From positions 7,862,500 through 7,926,499 of the forward strand of contig BSQZ01000001.1 in the NCBI GenBank assembly GCA_033239005.1: a DNA stretch of 64,000 nucleotides. The letters are read 5' to 3'. Source of the stretch: Lamellibrachia satsuma (lineage: Eukaryota > Annelida > Polychaeta > Sabellida > Siboglinidae). Made by a program: the position numbers and the translations under genes. The notes under the pieces were generated by a model. It was not told where the DNA came from and searched no databases. It saw nothing but the letters and a program-made list of their open reading frames with translations. Below, piece by piece: positions 11,819-31,300 of the stretch. The first letter of the stretch is position 1; every line of letters begins with the position of its first letter.

Positions 11819-12398
11819 GGTATACGGACAAAAACCACCCCGGACGAAAACCACCTGGACAAAAACCATCCAGACTAAAACCCCCCCGGACATAATCCCC
11901 CCTGACTAAAACTACCCTGGACAAAAACCACCCACGTTTTTTGTGAGTATTTATTTAGAATCATACGACCAATTATCATGAGTATACACATTCATACAGT
12001 GAGGGTGATTTTATATAGCATAATTTTACAACCAATTATACACATTCATACATGTACACATCAAAAGTTAACATATATTATGAAAATTACTTCCAGCGGA
12101 TACAGTGTCTATGAAAATTACTTCCAGTTTCATGTAATTGCAATGTTTTCATTGTTGACAAAGGAACTTTCATTGTTAAGGCTCATCATTCATTATTTAA
12201 TATTTCACTTGTTTTCTATACTTCTATACATAAATTATAAGAAGATATAGTTACAATTTTCAAAGAATATTTCAAAGATAAAAAAGGGGGTTTTTGTCCA
12301 GGGTAGTTTTAGTCCGGGGGGATTATGTCTGGGGGGGTTTTAGTCCAGGTGGTTTTTGTCCAGATGGTTTTTGTCCGGGGTGGTTTTTGTCCTACACC
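11819..12398 (+). mobile_element. Foldback-type MITE with subrepeat arms and 10-bp target duplication
   Basis: Arms of about 105 bp (11826-11932 and 12287-12392) are inverted copies of each other and are themselves made of 14-16 bp units on the theme GGACAAAAACCACC. The outermost bases read GGTATACGGACAAAAACC and, inverted, GGTGTAGGACAAAAACC. A 10-bp direct repeat CGTTGAACTC flanks the element exactly (11809-11818 and 12399-12408), as expected for a target-site duplication. The 350-bp centre is AT-rich and non-coding. A 9-10 bp duplication is seen with Mutator-like elements, so a MULE-derived MITE is possible; the assignment is inference. Confidence 0.85.
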
Positions 12399-12408
12399 CG
12401 TTGAACTC

Positions 12409-14114
12409 ATCTTGGAGCCCTTCCGTCCTGGCCGTTGACTTCATCGAGGAAGACGTCCGCCCTGTGATGTCATGTTAACATCACCGTATTTTACCCATAC
12501 ATACACCACACTTATATAGCGCTAATTCCTACTTCGTGGACCGAAGCGTTGTACATAATAAAATAAATAATATATATAAAAGCTAAAAGTAATATGACCA
12601 GGAGCATATGCAGGCATTTTTCCAGAGGGGGACAAACATTTCTGATTTCGACCAGAAATCTGAACACTTACCAAAATGTCTACGTTCAATGAACAATAAT
12701 GACATACTTATATTATAATTAATTATTAGATGATTTACTTAACACAAATAGTAAACAATCTACTCGCCATAAAATACCTAAATTTTTACAAACATCCAGA
12801 TCCAGGGGCATGTGCCCCCCTCCCCCCTCCCATGAATATGACGTTGCTTTATAAACATGTAGGCTAATGCCGTTGATACAGTAGATTGAATAGATAAGCA
12901 TTGCGAAACGACACAAATACAGTCATTACGTCACGGTTGCTCAACCGGTCTACTTTAGGAGTGCTGTAACATAAAACCTACATTCGGCGATTTACCCTTT
13001 CCGCATGCCTTCAGGCAAAGGAAAATCGATTCGGATAATCAGCGCGCGATCTTTCTGGTTAATAAACATATGCGATAGCGCTGTATATGGCTGATTGGCC
13101 TAGACTCGTTAATCATTCTCGGCGCTGTCTCAGCAGCGACGTTTTCGTCGTTAAATGTCCGCTCGCCTGCAATTAGGCGGTCACGCTGCACCCTGCCTCT
13201 CCCTCGGGATTAAACCGTCACACCCATGTAGGACCACCGCAAATATCCCGGGTATTCTAACCTTGCTGACCAGAAAGTTTAAAACCCCAGACTTGTGTGC
13301 CTCGTTAAACTCGTAAAGAGAAGAAAAGTAGCAAATCCTGCTTTCTTGAGACATTCCTTCAGCCATCATTTTAATGTTCGTGTTGTACTTAAAAGTTTCC
13401 AGTGTACTTATTTTCTCATGTTCTACTTATGCAGTTGCGCTTTAACGAGCAGATATTTGAATTGCTAGGTCGATTTCAATATATTTCTTGGCAACACCAT
13501 ATATATGTATACTTTAATTGTTTGTCCTGACATCAGTACACGATATTCGGAAAGAAAGTTATAGGACAAAAGTAATGACAAGAAAGTAACACATGTAGCA
13601 AGGAAAATAGTAATACATTTCGAGAGAAAAACAGTATGTAATACAGGTACGCACGCACATCAAGAGGGTATTGATTACTAAATATTACTTTTTTATTATG
13701 TATATAGCTTGTTAGAATAGCACAGTGAAAGTTCGGTTTAATCCGTTATATACATGTATCTACAAGAACAGGATGACTATAATTTACCGGTGTTTCAATT
13801 TAAAGTCAAGCTGATATTGAGTAAACTGAAATAAAAAACAAGTAAGCATTCACCATTGTGTGTTTCTCACTTATGTTACCTTTGTTTTAATACACAACAC
13901 CGTGGATATACCAGAAATAAATATACGGGAGACGGGGGCACTTTTACAGGATTCAACGACCCGCATGATAATGTGTAGAATAATATTTAGTCCATGGACG
14001 TCACCTAGGTTATTAATATAACCCATGTATTCATATCTGGAGTATGTGTATATCATTTATTCGTACGCAATAGTTTAGGTACAATTGAATAAAAAAAAAT
14101 CATTGGCAGCCTGA
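12409..14114. other. Region without a recognised gene
   Basis: At about 12500-12560 (minus) a TAGCGCTATATAAGTGTGG-like motif resembles the 3' end of L2/Rex-type LINEs, low confidence. The rest (12.6-14.1 kb) is AT-rich with short ORFs only. Confidence 0.4.
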
Positions 14115-14555
14115 TTAACAAGTGCAGAGTGCGTTAATCATGTTGTTAACATCGTTTTTTGTAAAACCGGGTAAGTCAATCTCGTTATTGGATACACGCA
14201 ATAATTCGAGTATGCACCAAGCGATTCCTGTCAGCTCAGGCTGAAGACATTGTCTACGTATGTGGTTCATGTTAATATCTAGTACATATATTGCGTACCT
14301 ATGCCGAATAACCGCTATATTTCGGCCAATTGGTGATTGAGCTGAGTTTATAGCTGAGTAACCCTCATTAAATAATTTAGTAATCAATACTCCTTTAACG
14401 TTTATTAAATTGTTGTGAATACTTATACCCGACCGACGGTGGGTTTGATTGTCGTTTTTGGGCTCACCCGGTCGTTTTTTGTTGTTGTTGGTTTGGATTC
14501 TTATTAAGGAAGACGGAGAAAGGAGAAACATAAACACTGTGTAAGTGTAATTCAT
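14115..14555 (-). other. Unassigned 146-codon ORF
   Basis: A single open frame from ATG to stop on the minus strand, long for local AT content and free of simple repeats. The N-terminus has a short hydrophobic stretch (YTVFMFLLSP) followed by a basic Asn-rich segment. The C-terminal half looks like a globular protein (GIAWCILELLRVSNNEIDLP). An in-frame stop lies 16 codons upstream of the ATG. I do not recognise the family and see no clear promoter or splice sites. It may be a single-exon gene, an exon, or a relic; chance remains possible. Confidence 0.25.
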
Positions 14556-16735
14556 AAGGGAGATCGGTCCAAGGTGAATGTGTACAACGACAGTATCAAC
14601 TCAACTGACGCGGGACCGACGCACCGTGACGTCATCGAGGGAATACGATATCATATTTCAGCCCGCTGAAGGCTATCTTGTCTATGCTCATTTAAAATGT
14701 GTTAATCTCCAACGGGGAAATTCGAGCGGTTCGTCTAGTGGCAGGAGGGTATTTAGGGCGTTCGGACTTTGTTAGCGAAGTCATTCGATGCCAGTTTCGT
14801 TGTTCAATTTCAGACACGAGTGAACAAGGGTCACGGCTCAGTTAACAGAAGGGTGGAAGTAGCATATAATTATCATCACTCCCCCCGCGTTAGTTGCAAC
14901 GACCGCGGAGAGTGGCATCATTGACGTCAACTCACCAGTGCTCGGTCGGTGTCTCAAATTGTGAGAAAAATGCTTTTTCCTTCTCCAAGATTCTTCTCGA
15001 GCATCTTTCAGGGGTTCGTCTACAACTCCAGAAAGGAGTCGTGACACTAAGTTTTTCGAAATGCACCTCGCCACTACCCTGAATCGTAGAATTACGCTGA
15101 ATCGTAGATTTTTCGTAATGCTATGAGTTTTTTACGATTGTTCCAAGTTACGTACTATTTTTTTTTGCAATGCTATGTGTGTTTTCTACGATTGTTCCAA
15201 GTTACGTAAACTATCCATTGCACGGCTGCATTGACGTAGCAACTCGTAAGCCACAATGGCGTTACCCAGCCTACTTTATATACCACTTCGCCGCTTTTGA
15301 ATTGTTAATCAAGTTGTGGCAGTAGTGACATGCTTAGCGACGCCACTGTTGGGAAACGGCATGGGACGGTTTACTTGGTGACTACCAACTTATCCCGTCC
15401 GAAGGATGGGTATTTTTGCAAGTAACATCTAAATAAATTAAATAAACTGATAACTTTATACGACAGTTGCTACTATTGTCCCGTTAAATGAACCAAACGC
15501 CACGGGAACGGTGCACGTGTCCTATGCCACGAGTTCTAATGATCTTTATTCATCATAAATATTCATTGTATGTTAATACAATGAATATTTATGATGAAAA
15601 AAGATAATTAGAACAACATTGAACAACATGAAACAATTATAACTTCTAGTCAAATGCATCTCCGACAACAGTCCGTATAACGAAGAGTTACATATCCGAC
15701 ATTTCACATCGTTTCGCCACAGAACAAACTTATCCGGTAACGCAAGAGTCCACCATAATATTTCGCCAGCGGAAATATCGAGCTGAATAAAAAATGTGCT
15801 GCCTGAGCAGGTTCTATGCAGATCATCAGCCGCTGACTGCGATGAAATACCGCCATCGGCGTGAAGCGACTTGCCGATTGAATTCATCTCAAATTGAAAG
15901 TATAGAAACTGGCGGAGAGTAAATTATCCCCTGCGGGGAAACACGCAAGCTTTGTTACGGGTTGATTGGGAAAGCTATGGTACCATAACGGCTGTCAGAA
16001 CCCGGTCTTTATCGGAGAAGTTTCCGTGGATGGGTGGTTATAGCTTGGTTTAAAGACGTTTGGTTTCGTGTTTATGAGTGATACAGTTTTATGAATATCT
16101 TATCTCATCTGTCACATTAGCGCTGTGTTTAGCAACTTGGCGTGACAACGCAAACAGGAAACAAGACCACCCCGAGTCGATATCGCCGAGAGAGGGGTTC
16201 GCGCGCCAGATGGCAAATTAATAGCAGGTGGCTCGACGGGGTTGCACCCTTCTCCCAACATCCCTCCCAAGCCATCTCCCAACGTCGTCCCAGTCAGTTG
16301 AGCAGCGTCATAAAATCCATTAAATGGGTGTCATAATCCGATTTCTTGCAAACACACGGTGCCTCGCTAGAGCAAGTCCGACAGATGTGTTGCCCGTGAC
16401 AACACGTCTGTTTTACCCCCGGGAGAGGACAGTCGTGGCCGAGTCGCCTCGAGTTGCGTAACTTGTGTTTATCGGACGTCGTTTCTGGCCAGATCGTCAG
16501 GAAGGAGTTTGTCGTGGGTCGGTGGTAGTAACGCTGTGCTGTTGACACAGAGATCACGCGGGACAGATATCTGGCTCCTTGTGACGGAGCCATAAGTGAA
16601 GGCTTTGGTTTCGTATGTTTGTTTAAGTTGGTTCTATCTTGTATCACAGTTCATATGTGATTCGTGGAGACAAACTTAAACCAGATGCTTTGCGACCGAA
16701 GTGTTGAACAGAAAGGCTATTGTGTTTTCTATGGC
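14556..16735. other. Region without a recognised gene
   Basis: Contains a duplicated 45-bp motif (TTACGATTGTTCCAAGTTACGTA at about 15131-15155 and 15188-15210), a perfect 22-bp hairpin at 15549-15598, and a minus-strand ORF (16294-16647) with a Cys/His cluster (CPLPGVKQTCCHGQHICRTC) that resembles zinc-binding modules but lacks a full consensus. No gene is claimed. Confidence 0.4.
15549..15598. repeat. Perfect inverted repeat (22-bp arms, 6-nt loop)
   Basis: Arms TTCATCATAAATATTCATTG plus TA at 15549-15570 and the exact reverse complement at 15577-15598, separated by TGTTAA. There is no mismatch in the stem. It could form a cruciform or RNA hairpin; no surrounding element was recognised. Confidence 0.95.
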
Positions 16736-17235
16736 TTAAAGCTGCTTCCTCAACTGATTCAGCCTGTCGCAAATCCGGTTCTTTGGTATCCAAATACGTA
16801 ATGTGCGAATAGTTTATGTAACAACGGCAGTTGATGCAATAAAAAATGCCTATTTGTTTTCAAATCATCGAAAGAATTGATGTTAAACGTTAGATCTGGT
16901 AAGGATCTAAATATTGGATATCCAAAATGGTAAACACTGTGTGGGTCAATGCTGATCATTGGCGTGACTTCCTTCCTCTTACCGAGCACGTGATAACGTT
17001 ACGAAATTTCACCAAGAAAGAAAACGTGATTTTTCGGCATTTCGATTTTCATTTCAGTTAATGTTTGAACAAGCATTAACTAATTTAATAGTTTGTCTGA
17101 TGATTTTATAAAAACTACAAACAAAAGTTGCACAAACGAACTGGCGTGTTGCAATGGATACTAGGTATGTTTGGTTTTTCGCAAAATTAATTTGAAATGA
17201 GACTAGCAAAAAATCGAATGATTAAGCACCTTTAA
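16736..17235 (-). mobile_element. TTAA-flanked MITE, copy 2
   Basis: Inverted relative to the copies at 4490-4992 and 24278-24675. It starts TTAAAGCTGCTTCCTCAACT and ends GCACCTTTAA. Shared internal blocks include GTTTGTCTGATGATTTTATA, GGTTTTTCGCAAAATTAATT and GGATATCCAAAATGGTAAAC. No ORF of interest. Confidence 0.85.
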
Positions 17236-19511
17236 CTAAAACGTCACGTACGTCGTAGAAAAGGAGGTTCAGCAACGAACACACCCGTGTTCGTGCTGAT
17301 AATGACGTCCACAATAGCGACATTTCTAGATTTTAAACGCATCACAAAGAACCTTTACCAGAATGTTGTCTATCAACATGTACAGAATCATGACCATTTA
17401 TAGAAAAGCACATACGATTTTTTTTATTGCACGAACCATCCTCATGGGCCCCCGGCACACTTAAAAACATCAACGCCATACAAAAATTATACGTAGGACA
17501 CTGACGGAGACATGAGGGAACAGACACACATACACACGCACAAACTGTTGTACAGTGTAGGTAAGATATTTACATTCCCCTCAAGCAGTAATTGTACAAT
17601 AAAATATATTATATAAATTCCTACGCAGTCGGTATAATAAAAAAATACTATAATGGATCAGGATTCAATTACTTTTGAATATTAATATTATTTCATTTGT
17701 GAATTTAGCTCAAATGCCAATGAAGTTACCTTCATATATTTCCAGAGCGGAACAAATCAAATGACATTCCATCCGCCATTGAACATTGCAGATGCCTAGC
17801 AGCTAGCAGAGACGACATTAAAGACAGCGGGTTACATTGACGAGATAACGAAACTGCTACACTGGCGTCTAAATACACCCTCTGCACCCGTTTACACGGC
17901 TGTGTTATCAGCGGGTTTGGTGTTGACACGTCGACAGGGGAATTAAGCTATCACCCAGTGCGATTCATCTGTCAGATAGCATTTCAGCAGACGGGTAATT
18001 TTGAGCGATGGCTATAAACTAATAAGGGTCACTGGTCCCTGTACGAACATTTAAATGCTATTACTAATGCAGCGGTCCGACTTTATAGGGCGATAAACAT
18101 ACGTGGGTAAGCGTAGAAGCAGTTGTCGTCGTTGGCAGTTTTGGCGGGAGAATCCCGCGAAATATAACTTCAAGAAAACTGTGTAAATGTCGTGATGATA
18201 TTCGCTTCGATTCAGGTTACGTTTCGCGAGTATCGTCGTGAACGCAGTAACACTTGTGAGAGAAAAACGAGGTTTCTTTGCTTGGTTTCGCAACCAGAAT
18301 CGTTGGAAAGTCGAGAACTGAGTGCCCCCGGCCCTTTGACTTCTGGAACCTAATAACTTCATAAAAACATCTGAAGATTTCCAGTCAGCCTTGTTATCAA
18401 TGTCAGCTTGAGGCGAAACAGTGTCCACAAAAGCATTGAGGGTATGACGTCACAAGTGTTCTGTGACGTAATATATAACAAATCGTCTAGCCAATTTACA
18501 TCACTGCGATATGATTCTCGGAAAATGTATTCATTTACAGACATACTTTAATACTTACCTGCTCTTAAAACAGTGTGAATATAAGTGTTGAATTAATGTT
18601 TTCTAATTAAGTGGTGCAAAATTACATTAGGATGGATAACAAACAAAGAGTATGTGCAGTGATTGAGAATACAAATCAATGACGTATTCACCAAAAGCGG
18701 AGAGAACGCTTAGAGAGGTTGAACTTCTAATAACAGTGCTATATAATCCAAGTACGTTAACTTCTTAATAATACGTTAGACATTACTACTGCGCAGGTCG
18801 ATATCATGTTACATGGTTTAATACCCCTTGTGTGAAACGAACGATAAGGCCTAATTATTTATTTCTAGCTGGCTTAATTAGTCACCAGATAAGAAGAGAC
18901 TGTTTAAAACTGTTTTACAGGTATTAATCCAAAAGACGCACATTTCTATTTAGTTTATCAGAAATTATTAATTGTAGTACAATTATATATTTTAACAACT
19001 GCCAGAATTCACGCCCCTATGTAAGTGGACCTTGAGAAGACACTAGCGCGCCACCTAGTGACTACAGTGAACGTTTAATCAGAACAGTAGCGCCCTATGG
19101 TGGAATGAGAACACAATTGGTAGTTTGTGGCGTCACCTATTGATTCAACCTTATATTATTTATACCAGCAACTCATTGTGGCGCCACCAAGCGGGTGCAC
19201 TTTCGATGGAATTAAACGCACCTGAACATGTGGACCATAACGAAAATGGTTTAACCAATTCCTACACATCATTCATAATTATCGATTATTCTTGTATTGA
19301 AAATTCAGTAATATTTTACTAGGACACTATATAATGTCATAGTTTTGCATAAAAATTCAAGCTACCTTTAAAAAACTATTTCCAAACCTGCGTCGTGTCC
19401 CAATGTCCTGTCGTGTCTCATTTGAGTGACCCATTTTTACCTGAGAGTGCCTCGGTAGTTCAGGTGTGGGGCGATATTGAACTGAATTCTTGTCGCCGAC
19501 TTAAAATAAAA
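17236..19511. other. Region upstream of the four-TM gene
   Basis: No gene recognised. ORFs such as 18051-18428 (minus) have no discernible domain. The last few hundred bases presumably contain the promoter and 5' UTR of the gene starting at 19512, but no core promoter motif could be assigned with confidence. Confidence 0.4.
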
Positions 19512-26118
<6,607 letters not shown>

Positions 26119-26812
26119 GGACAGCCACCAGTTGTGCCAGATTGTATGAAAAGAACTATTGTAGAGAGAACCACTGACATATTGTATGAAAAAGACTGGT
26201 GTAGAGCTAACCCTGCAAATACAGGTGCAAGAGATTGTGTGTAATGAATGATTATGGTCAAGTTTTCAGGTGTAGTTCAGAGTTATGTAGCTGCGGTTAA
26301 CAACAGAGAATAGACATGGGTCGTATGGACCTAGGGTGCGTACAGACATTATCCTGATTACCACACAAATGGGACCACAAGAAGATATCCCTGGACAAGG
26401 GTTCCTAGGTTAAGGAGGTGCATCTTGGAAAGTATGGCATTTCTGAGAGGTTAAGTAATTTGTTGGTCTGTAATCTTCTGACAAAATACTGTAATATCAG
26501 ATATGGTGTTGCAGTTCTTTTTTATAATTTTTCCAAGTGATATGTATTTTGTATCTACTGCATCAATGCGGTGTATTTATGCAACTCGCATTTTGTATAT
26601 AAATGTAAAAGACTTATAAGGGCCTGTAAATGTATATGATATTGGTGGTTTGATGTCAATACTGCTGCATAAAAATAGTCATTGTTTAGAACTTGTATTA
26701 TGTATTATGTTCAGGTTGTCATTATATATCATGTATAAAACCCCACTCATGTTGCCCGCTCACCTGAAGGTGTTTCTTAAATTATGAATCTGCTTTTCTA
26801 AAAAACATTCCA

Positions 26813-26818
26813 AATAAA
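26813..26818 (+). promoter_or_regulatory. Polyadenylation signal AATAAA (four-TM gene)
   Basis: AATAAA about 700 bp after the stop codon. A second AATAAA at 26909-26914 could serve as an alternative signal. The cleavage site was not determined. Confidence 0.55.
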
Positions 26819-27407
26819 AAATGACTTATTATTGAAAAGTTGGACAACTTCTTTAAACAAGTTTTCTAGCTTTACAAAAATCTCAGTAATGTGGGTATGA
26901 TGTATATGAATAAAATTTGAATGTTAATTGCCTGTGCTTCACTTTATTTCATAAATTATATTTGTTTGATGATTGCATTGCCTTGAGCAGTTCTGTTTGC
27001 CCAAAACACTTTACTGATACATTGTATATTAGAAATTATATATGGATAATTTGTATGAGGTTGTGAGGGTCTTTTGGTCTCAAAATATAGCTCGACAAAT
27101 AATATCGCAATGGCGTCAAGAATTTTTTCGGTAAAAGTATGCCAAGGTCATAGCAAATGTTATGAAATAAACATTTCAGTAATAATATATCAACAAGTGA
27201 TATTTAATTAGATGTTTGTGTCACTTATTTGGTTTTCATGACCACCAAATGTTTTGCTTTGGTCACATCAAGTTTAGGTTCCAAAATCATCAAAGTAAAA
27301 TTATAGTATATACAGGCATCGTAGTATAACATTATATATATATATATATATTCTAACATACATCTCAACCGCCTAAACGTGTTAATTTTAGTGCACCACC
27401 ATTTTTT

Positions 27408-27411
<4 letters not shown>

Positions 27412-27502
<91 letters not shown>
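27412..27502. repeat. (AT)n microsatellite
   Basis: Uninterrupted TA run in the 1-kb gap between the four-TM gene and PPOX. Confidence 0.97.
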
Positions 27503-27506
<4 letters not shown>

Positions 27507-27911
27507 TTAAAGTAGTATCATATAGGAATGGCTAGGTAACCAGAAAAACTACATGGATATGTGATGCATTATTTCTCACTGATTTTAATGTGTATTCTTA
27601 TTATTTTTGTAAGGTAATTATTCTATAGTGAGCGCAATAGTAGTTAATAATAATATTATAATCAATACCGAACTCGTAATGCCATCACGTTATATTAATT
27701 AAACCCGTCTGAAAGCTGCATTCAACAGAAATCGGCTACAAATACACAATCAACCGCAATGAATGGTCGGTATTGCCCTGTTCACCCCTACTTTATACAA
27801 TACTCACCGCACAATGGGTGAGCGGTGGACCTTGACTTTGACGTCAGCTTTCCAGTCGCAGGGAAGAGTCATGCTTAGTCGACGAAGCCTGGCATCTCCC
27901 TTTGTCACAAT

Positions 27912-28184
27912 ATGGTCACAGTTGCCATACTTGGCGGAGGAATCAGCGGCCTTTCGGCGGCCTACTATCTAGGAAAGTTGGCAAGATCAAAGGCTATATC
28001 AAAGGTAAACGCATTATAATGGTTTGTTACCATCCATTATCGCCCAGGTTGCGCTCATGCTTTGACCATGGACCGCGACGTCTATGAATATCATTAAACG
28101 AATGGTTAAATAAAACCCAGAAAGGTATTTCAAATACCCCGAAGAAAGTATGTAAAAATAAAAATACTTGTGAAAAAAATATTT

Positions 28185-28242
<58 letters not shown>

Positions 28243-28252
28243 AAATACTTTA

Positions 28253-28348
<96 letters not shown>

Positions 28349-31300
28349 TTTTTTATATATATTTAGAATAATGTAATAATTTTTTTAGGGAACTAAATAT
28401 GCTTCAAAATTAGGTTTCAGAGAGTGGTCTAAGCAGATAATACTATGAAGTATAACTACTGTTAATTGAACATATACATTATGTAGTAGCACCAATTAAC
28501 CTAAACCCATAAATATAATAAAAATATATTTTATTTGTGAAAATACAAAATAAAATGTTGACAAGACTTTTCTGGCTCCTGGATTTTAAATTATAGCCCA
28601 ACATGTCCACACATCGGTTATTATAATATAGATATTAAATCCAACAGGTAAAGTTTTACAATTTGATTGTTTTTGAAAGGGCAGTAAAAAGTATTTGTGT
28701 GAAAGTATTTTCTAAAAACGTATTTCTCAAATAAATTTAGAACAAAAATGTATCACAAGTAAAAAAGTTAAAAAAGTATTTTAAATAAAAATTTTTGTTT
28801 TTATTTGTGAAAATACAGTACGACATAGAATTTGAAACATCCCTTAGTAATAAAAATAGTAAGCATGCGGAGCAGGCTGCAGTGGGCAAGACATATACAG
28901 AGAATAAGTGAGGAAATATTGACAAAGAGAGCAAGGAAAACAAAAGAGGGCGGTAGAAGGAGAAGGGGAAGATAAAGATTGAGATGGAGGGACAGTGTTA
29001 AGAGAGATCTTGAGAGGACAGAGTTGAACAACCGCGAGTGGGAGGGAACGGCAGACGATCACGATGGATGGAGATGAGTCGTTGAGAGGGTGGAACCGAC
29101 CAAGTGGTGTCCCCCACACTGCAAGGGATTAAGGGGGAAAAGAAGAATAGTAAACATGCAGCCAGTTCACTAACGGAGAATAGTGAAGACAATTCACTAA
29201 TGTACTTTTGCCGTTGTCAACCTTGATGACATTTCTTAGACAGATACCTCCCATAAGTCTTAATGTCCTAAGTGGATTATTCAGTGATTTACACATTTTA
29301 ACTAGTTCAATCTCGCACTAACCGAATGGTCCACAAAAAATTACACAAATTGTAAAGAGAAATGCACACAATTCTACTGTTTTAATTTAATATCTGCCTA
29401 TCAGGCATGGACACAGGTAGATGGGACTAGCAGATTTTACACACAGGCAATGTGGGGTGAATGAAATTGCCCAAGTTTCGAAACGGTATCAGTTGGACCT
29501 GAAATATATAGTCCTCCCAATCAACAGTCTGGTGCTCAGACCATCATGCTGCTTAATGCTGGTGTGCCTCATTTCTATCTGCCATTATTATTTGTATAGG
29601 TGATTTTGTTGGAAGCCAGTAGCAGACTTGGAGGATGCATTGATACAGTCAGACTGGATGATGGCACTATCTTTGAACGTGGACCACGAAGCATCAGAGG
29701 ACAAGGAGCGCAAGGCTACAACACACTGCAACTGGTAAGGCTTCAGGCACCTGCAACACATTGACATGGTCTTGTTACATTAGGATCTGGTAAGGCTACA
29801 GGCATCCTCTACATGTTGACATGGTCTTGTTACATTAGGAACTGGTAAGGCTTCAGGCACCTGCAACACATTGACATGGTCTTGTTACATTAGGAACTGG
29901 TAAGGCTTCAGGCACCTGCAACACATTGACATGGTCTTGTTACATTAGGAACTGGTAAGGCTACAGGCACCCTCTACACGTTGACAGTCTTGTTACATTA
30001 GGAATTGGAAAGGCTATAGGCACCCTCTACATGTTGACATAGTCTTGTTACATTAGGAACTGGTAAGGCTACAGGCATCCTCTACATGTTGACATGGTCT
30101 TGTTACATTAGGAATTGGAAAGGCTATAGGCATCCTCTACATGTTGACATGGTCTTGTTACATTAGGAATTAGAAAGGCTACAGTCACCCTCTACATGTT
30201 GACATGGTCTTTTTACATTAGGAATTGGAAAGTCTACAGGCACCCTCTACATGTTGACATAGTCTTGTTACATTAGGAACTGGTAAGGCTACAGGCATCC
30301 TCTACATGTTGACATAGTCTTGTTACATTAGGAACTGGTAAGGCTACAGGCACCCTCTACATGTTGACATAGTCTTGTTACATTAGGAACTGGTAAGGCT
30401 ACAGGCACCCTCTACATGTTGACATAGTCTTGTTACATTAGGAACTGGTAAGGCTACAGGCATCCTCTACATGTTGACATAGTCTTGTTACATTAGGAAC
30501 TGGTAAGGCTACAGGCACCCTCTACATGTTGACATAGTCTTGTTACATTAGGAACTGGTAAGGCTACAGGCATCCTCTACATGTTGACATGGTCTTGTTA
30601 CATTAGGAATTAGAAAGGCTATAGGCACCCTCTACATGTTGACATAGTCTTGTTACATTAGGAACTGGTAAGGCTATAGGCACCCTCTACACGTTGACAT
30701 TGTCTTATTACAGTAGGAAATATGTGGTCAGTATATAAATCATAGATTATTTGAAATAAGTGATGTTCGATGACGCTATAATAATAATATAATAGGCAGA
30801 GCGTAGTCTCGAAGAGACAATGCTGATGCGCCCCGTTGTCAACTTGTTAAATTTTCAAATTTTGGCAGCGTCCACTGTGGCTGTGAAGGCCGATTCTTGA
30901 GTGGCAGTCCTTGCCGCAGCCAAAGCAGATGAAACAGGATGACATTGGTGGTAGTGCTGCTTTTTGTTTTCGCCGCATCCTCTTCTCAGCCGCATGCTGG
31001 TGTTTCTTTTCATCTGCCCTTTCAATGCCTCTGCGTATTGCCTGACGCCAAGCAGTGCGGTCTTCGGCCACTGCCTCCCAGCCTTTGGGGCTGATGTCAC
31101 AGGCCTTGATGTCACGATTGCAGACATCCTTGAATCTGAGGGCTGGGCATCCCACTGGCCTCGCGCCACTGGTGAGTTGTCCATAGAGGATATCTTTCGG
31201 CAAGCGGCCGTCCTCCATGCGCTGTACATGGCCCAACCAGCGCAGGCATCTCCTGTCCAGCAGTGAATACATGCTGCGGATCCTGGCATGGTCCAATATG

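Noticed and set aside
11694..11924. Gly/Phe-rich minus ORF (GGFSLDGFCPGGFRPGWF)
   Set aside because: It is the translation of the subrepeats in the arm of the MITE at 11819-12398.
16294..16647. Zinc-binding protein exon (CPLPGVKQTCCHGQHICRTC)
   Set aside because: The Cys/His spacing does not satisfy a RING, TRAF or C2H2 consensus and no splice sites or neighbouring exons support it.
18051..18428. 125-codon minus-strand ORF as a gene
   Set aside because: No domain, no initiation or splice context and no supporting neighbours; its length is within chance for the locally higher GC content.
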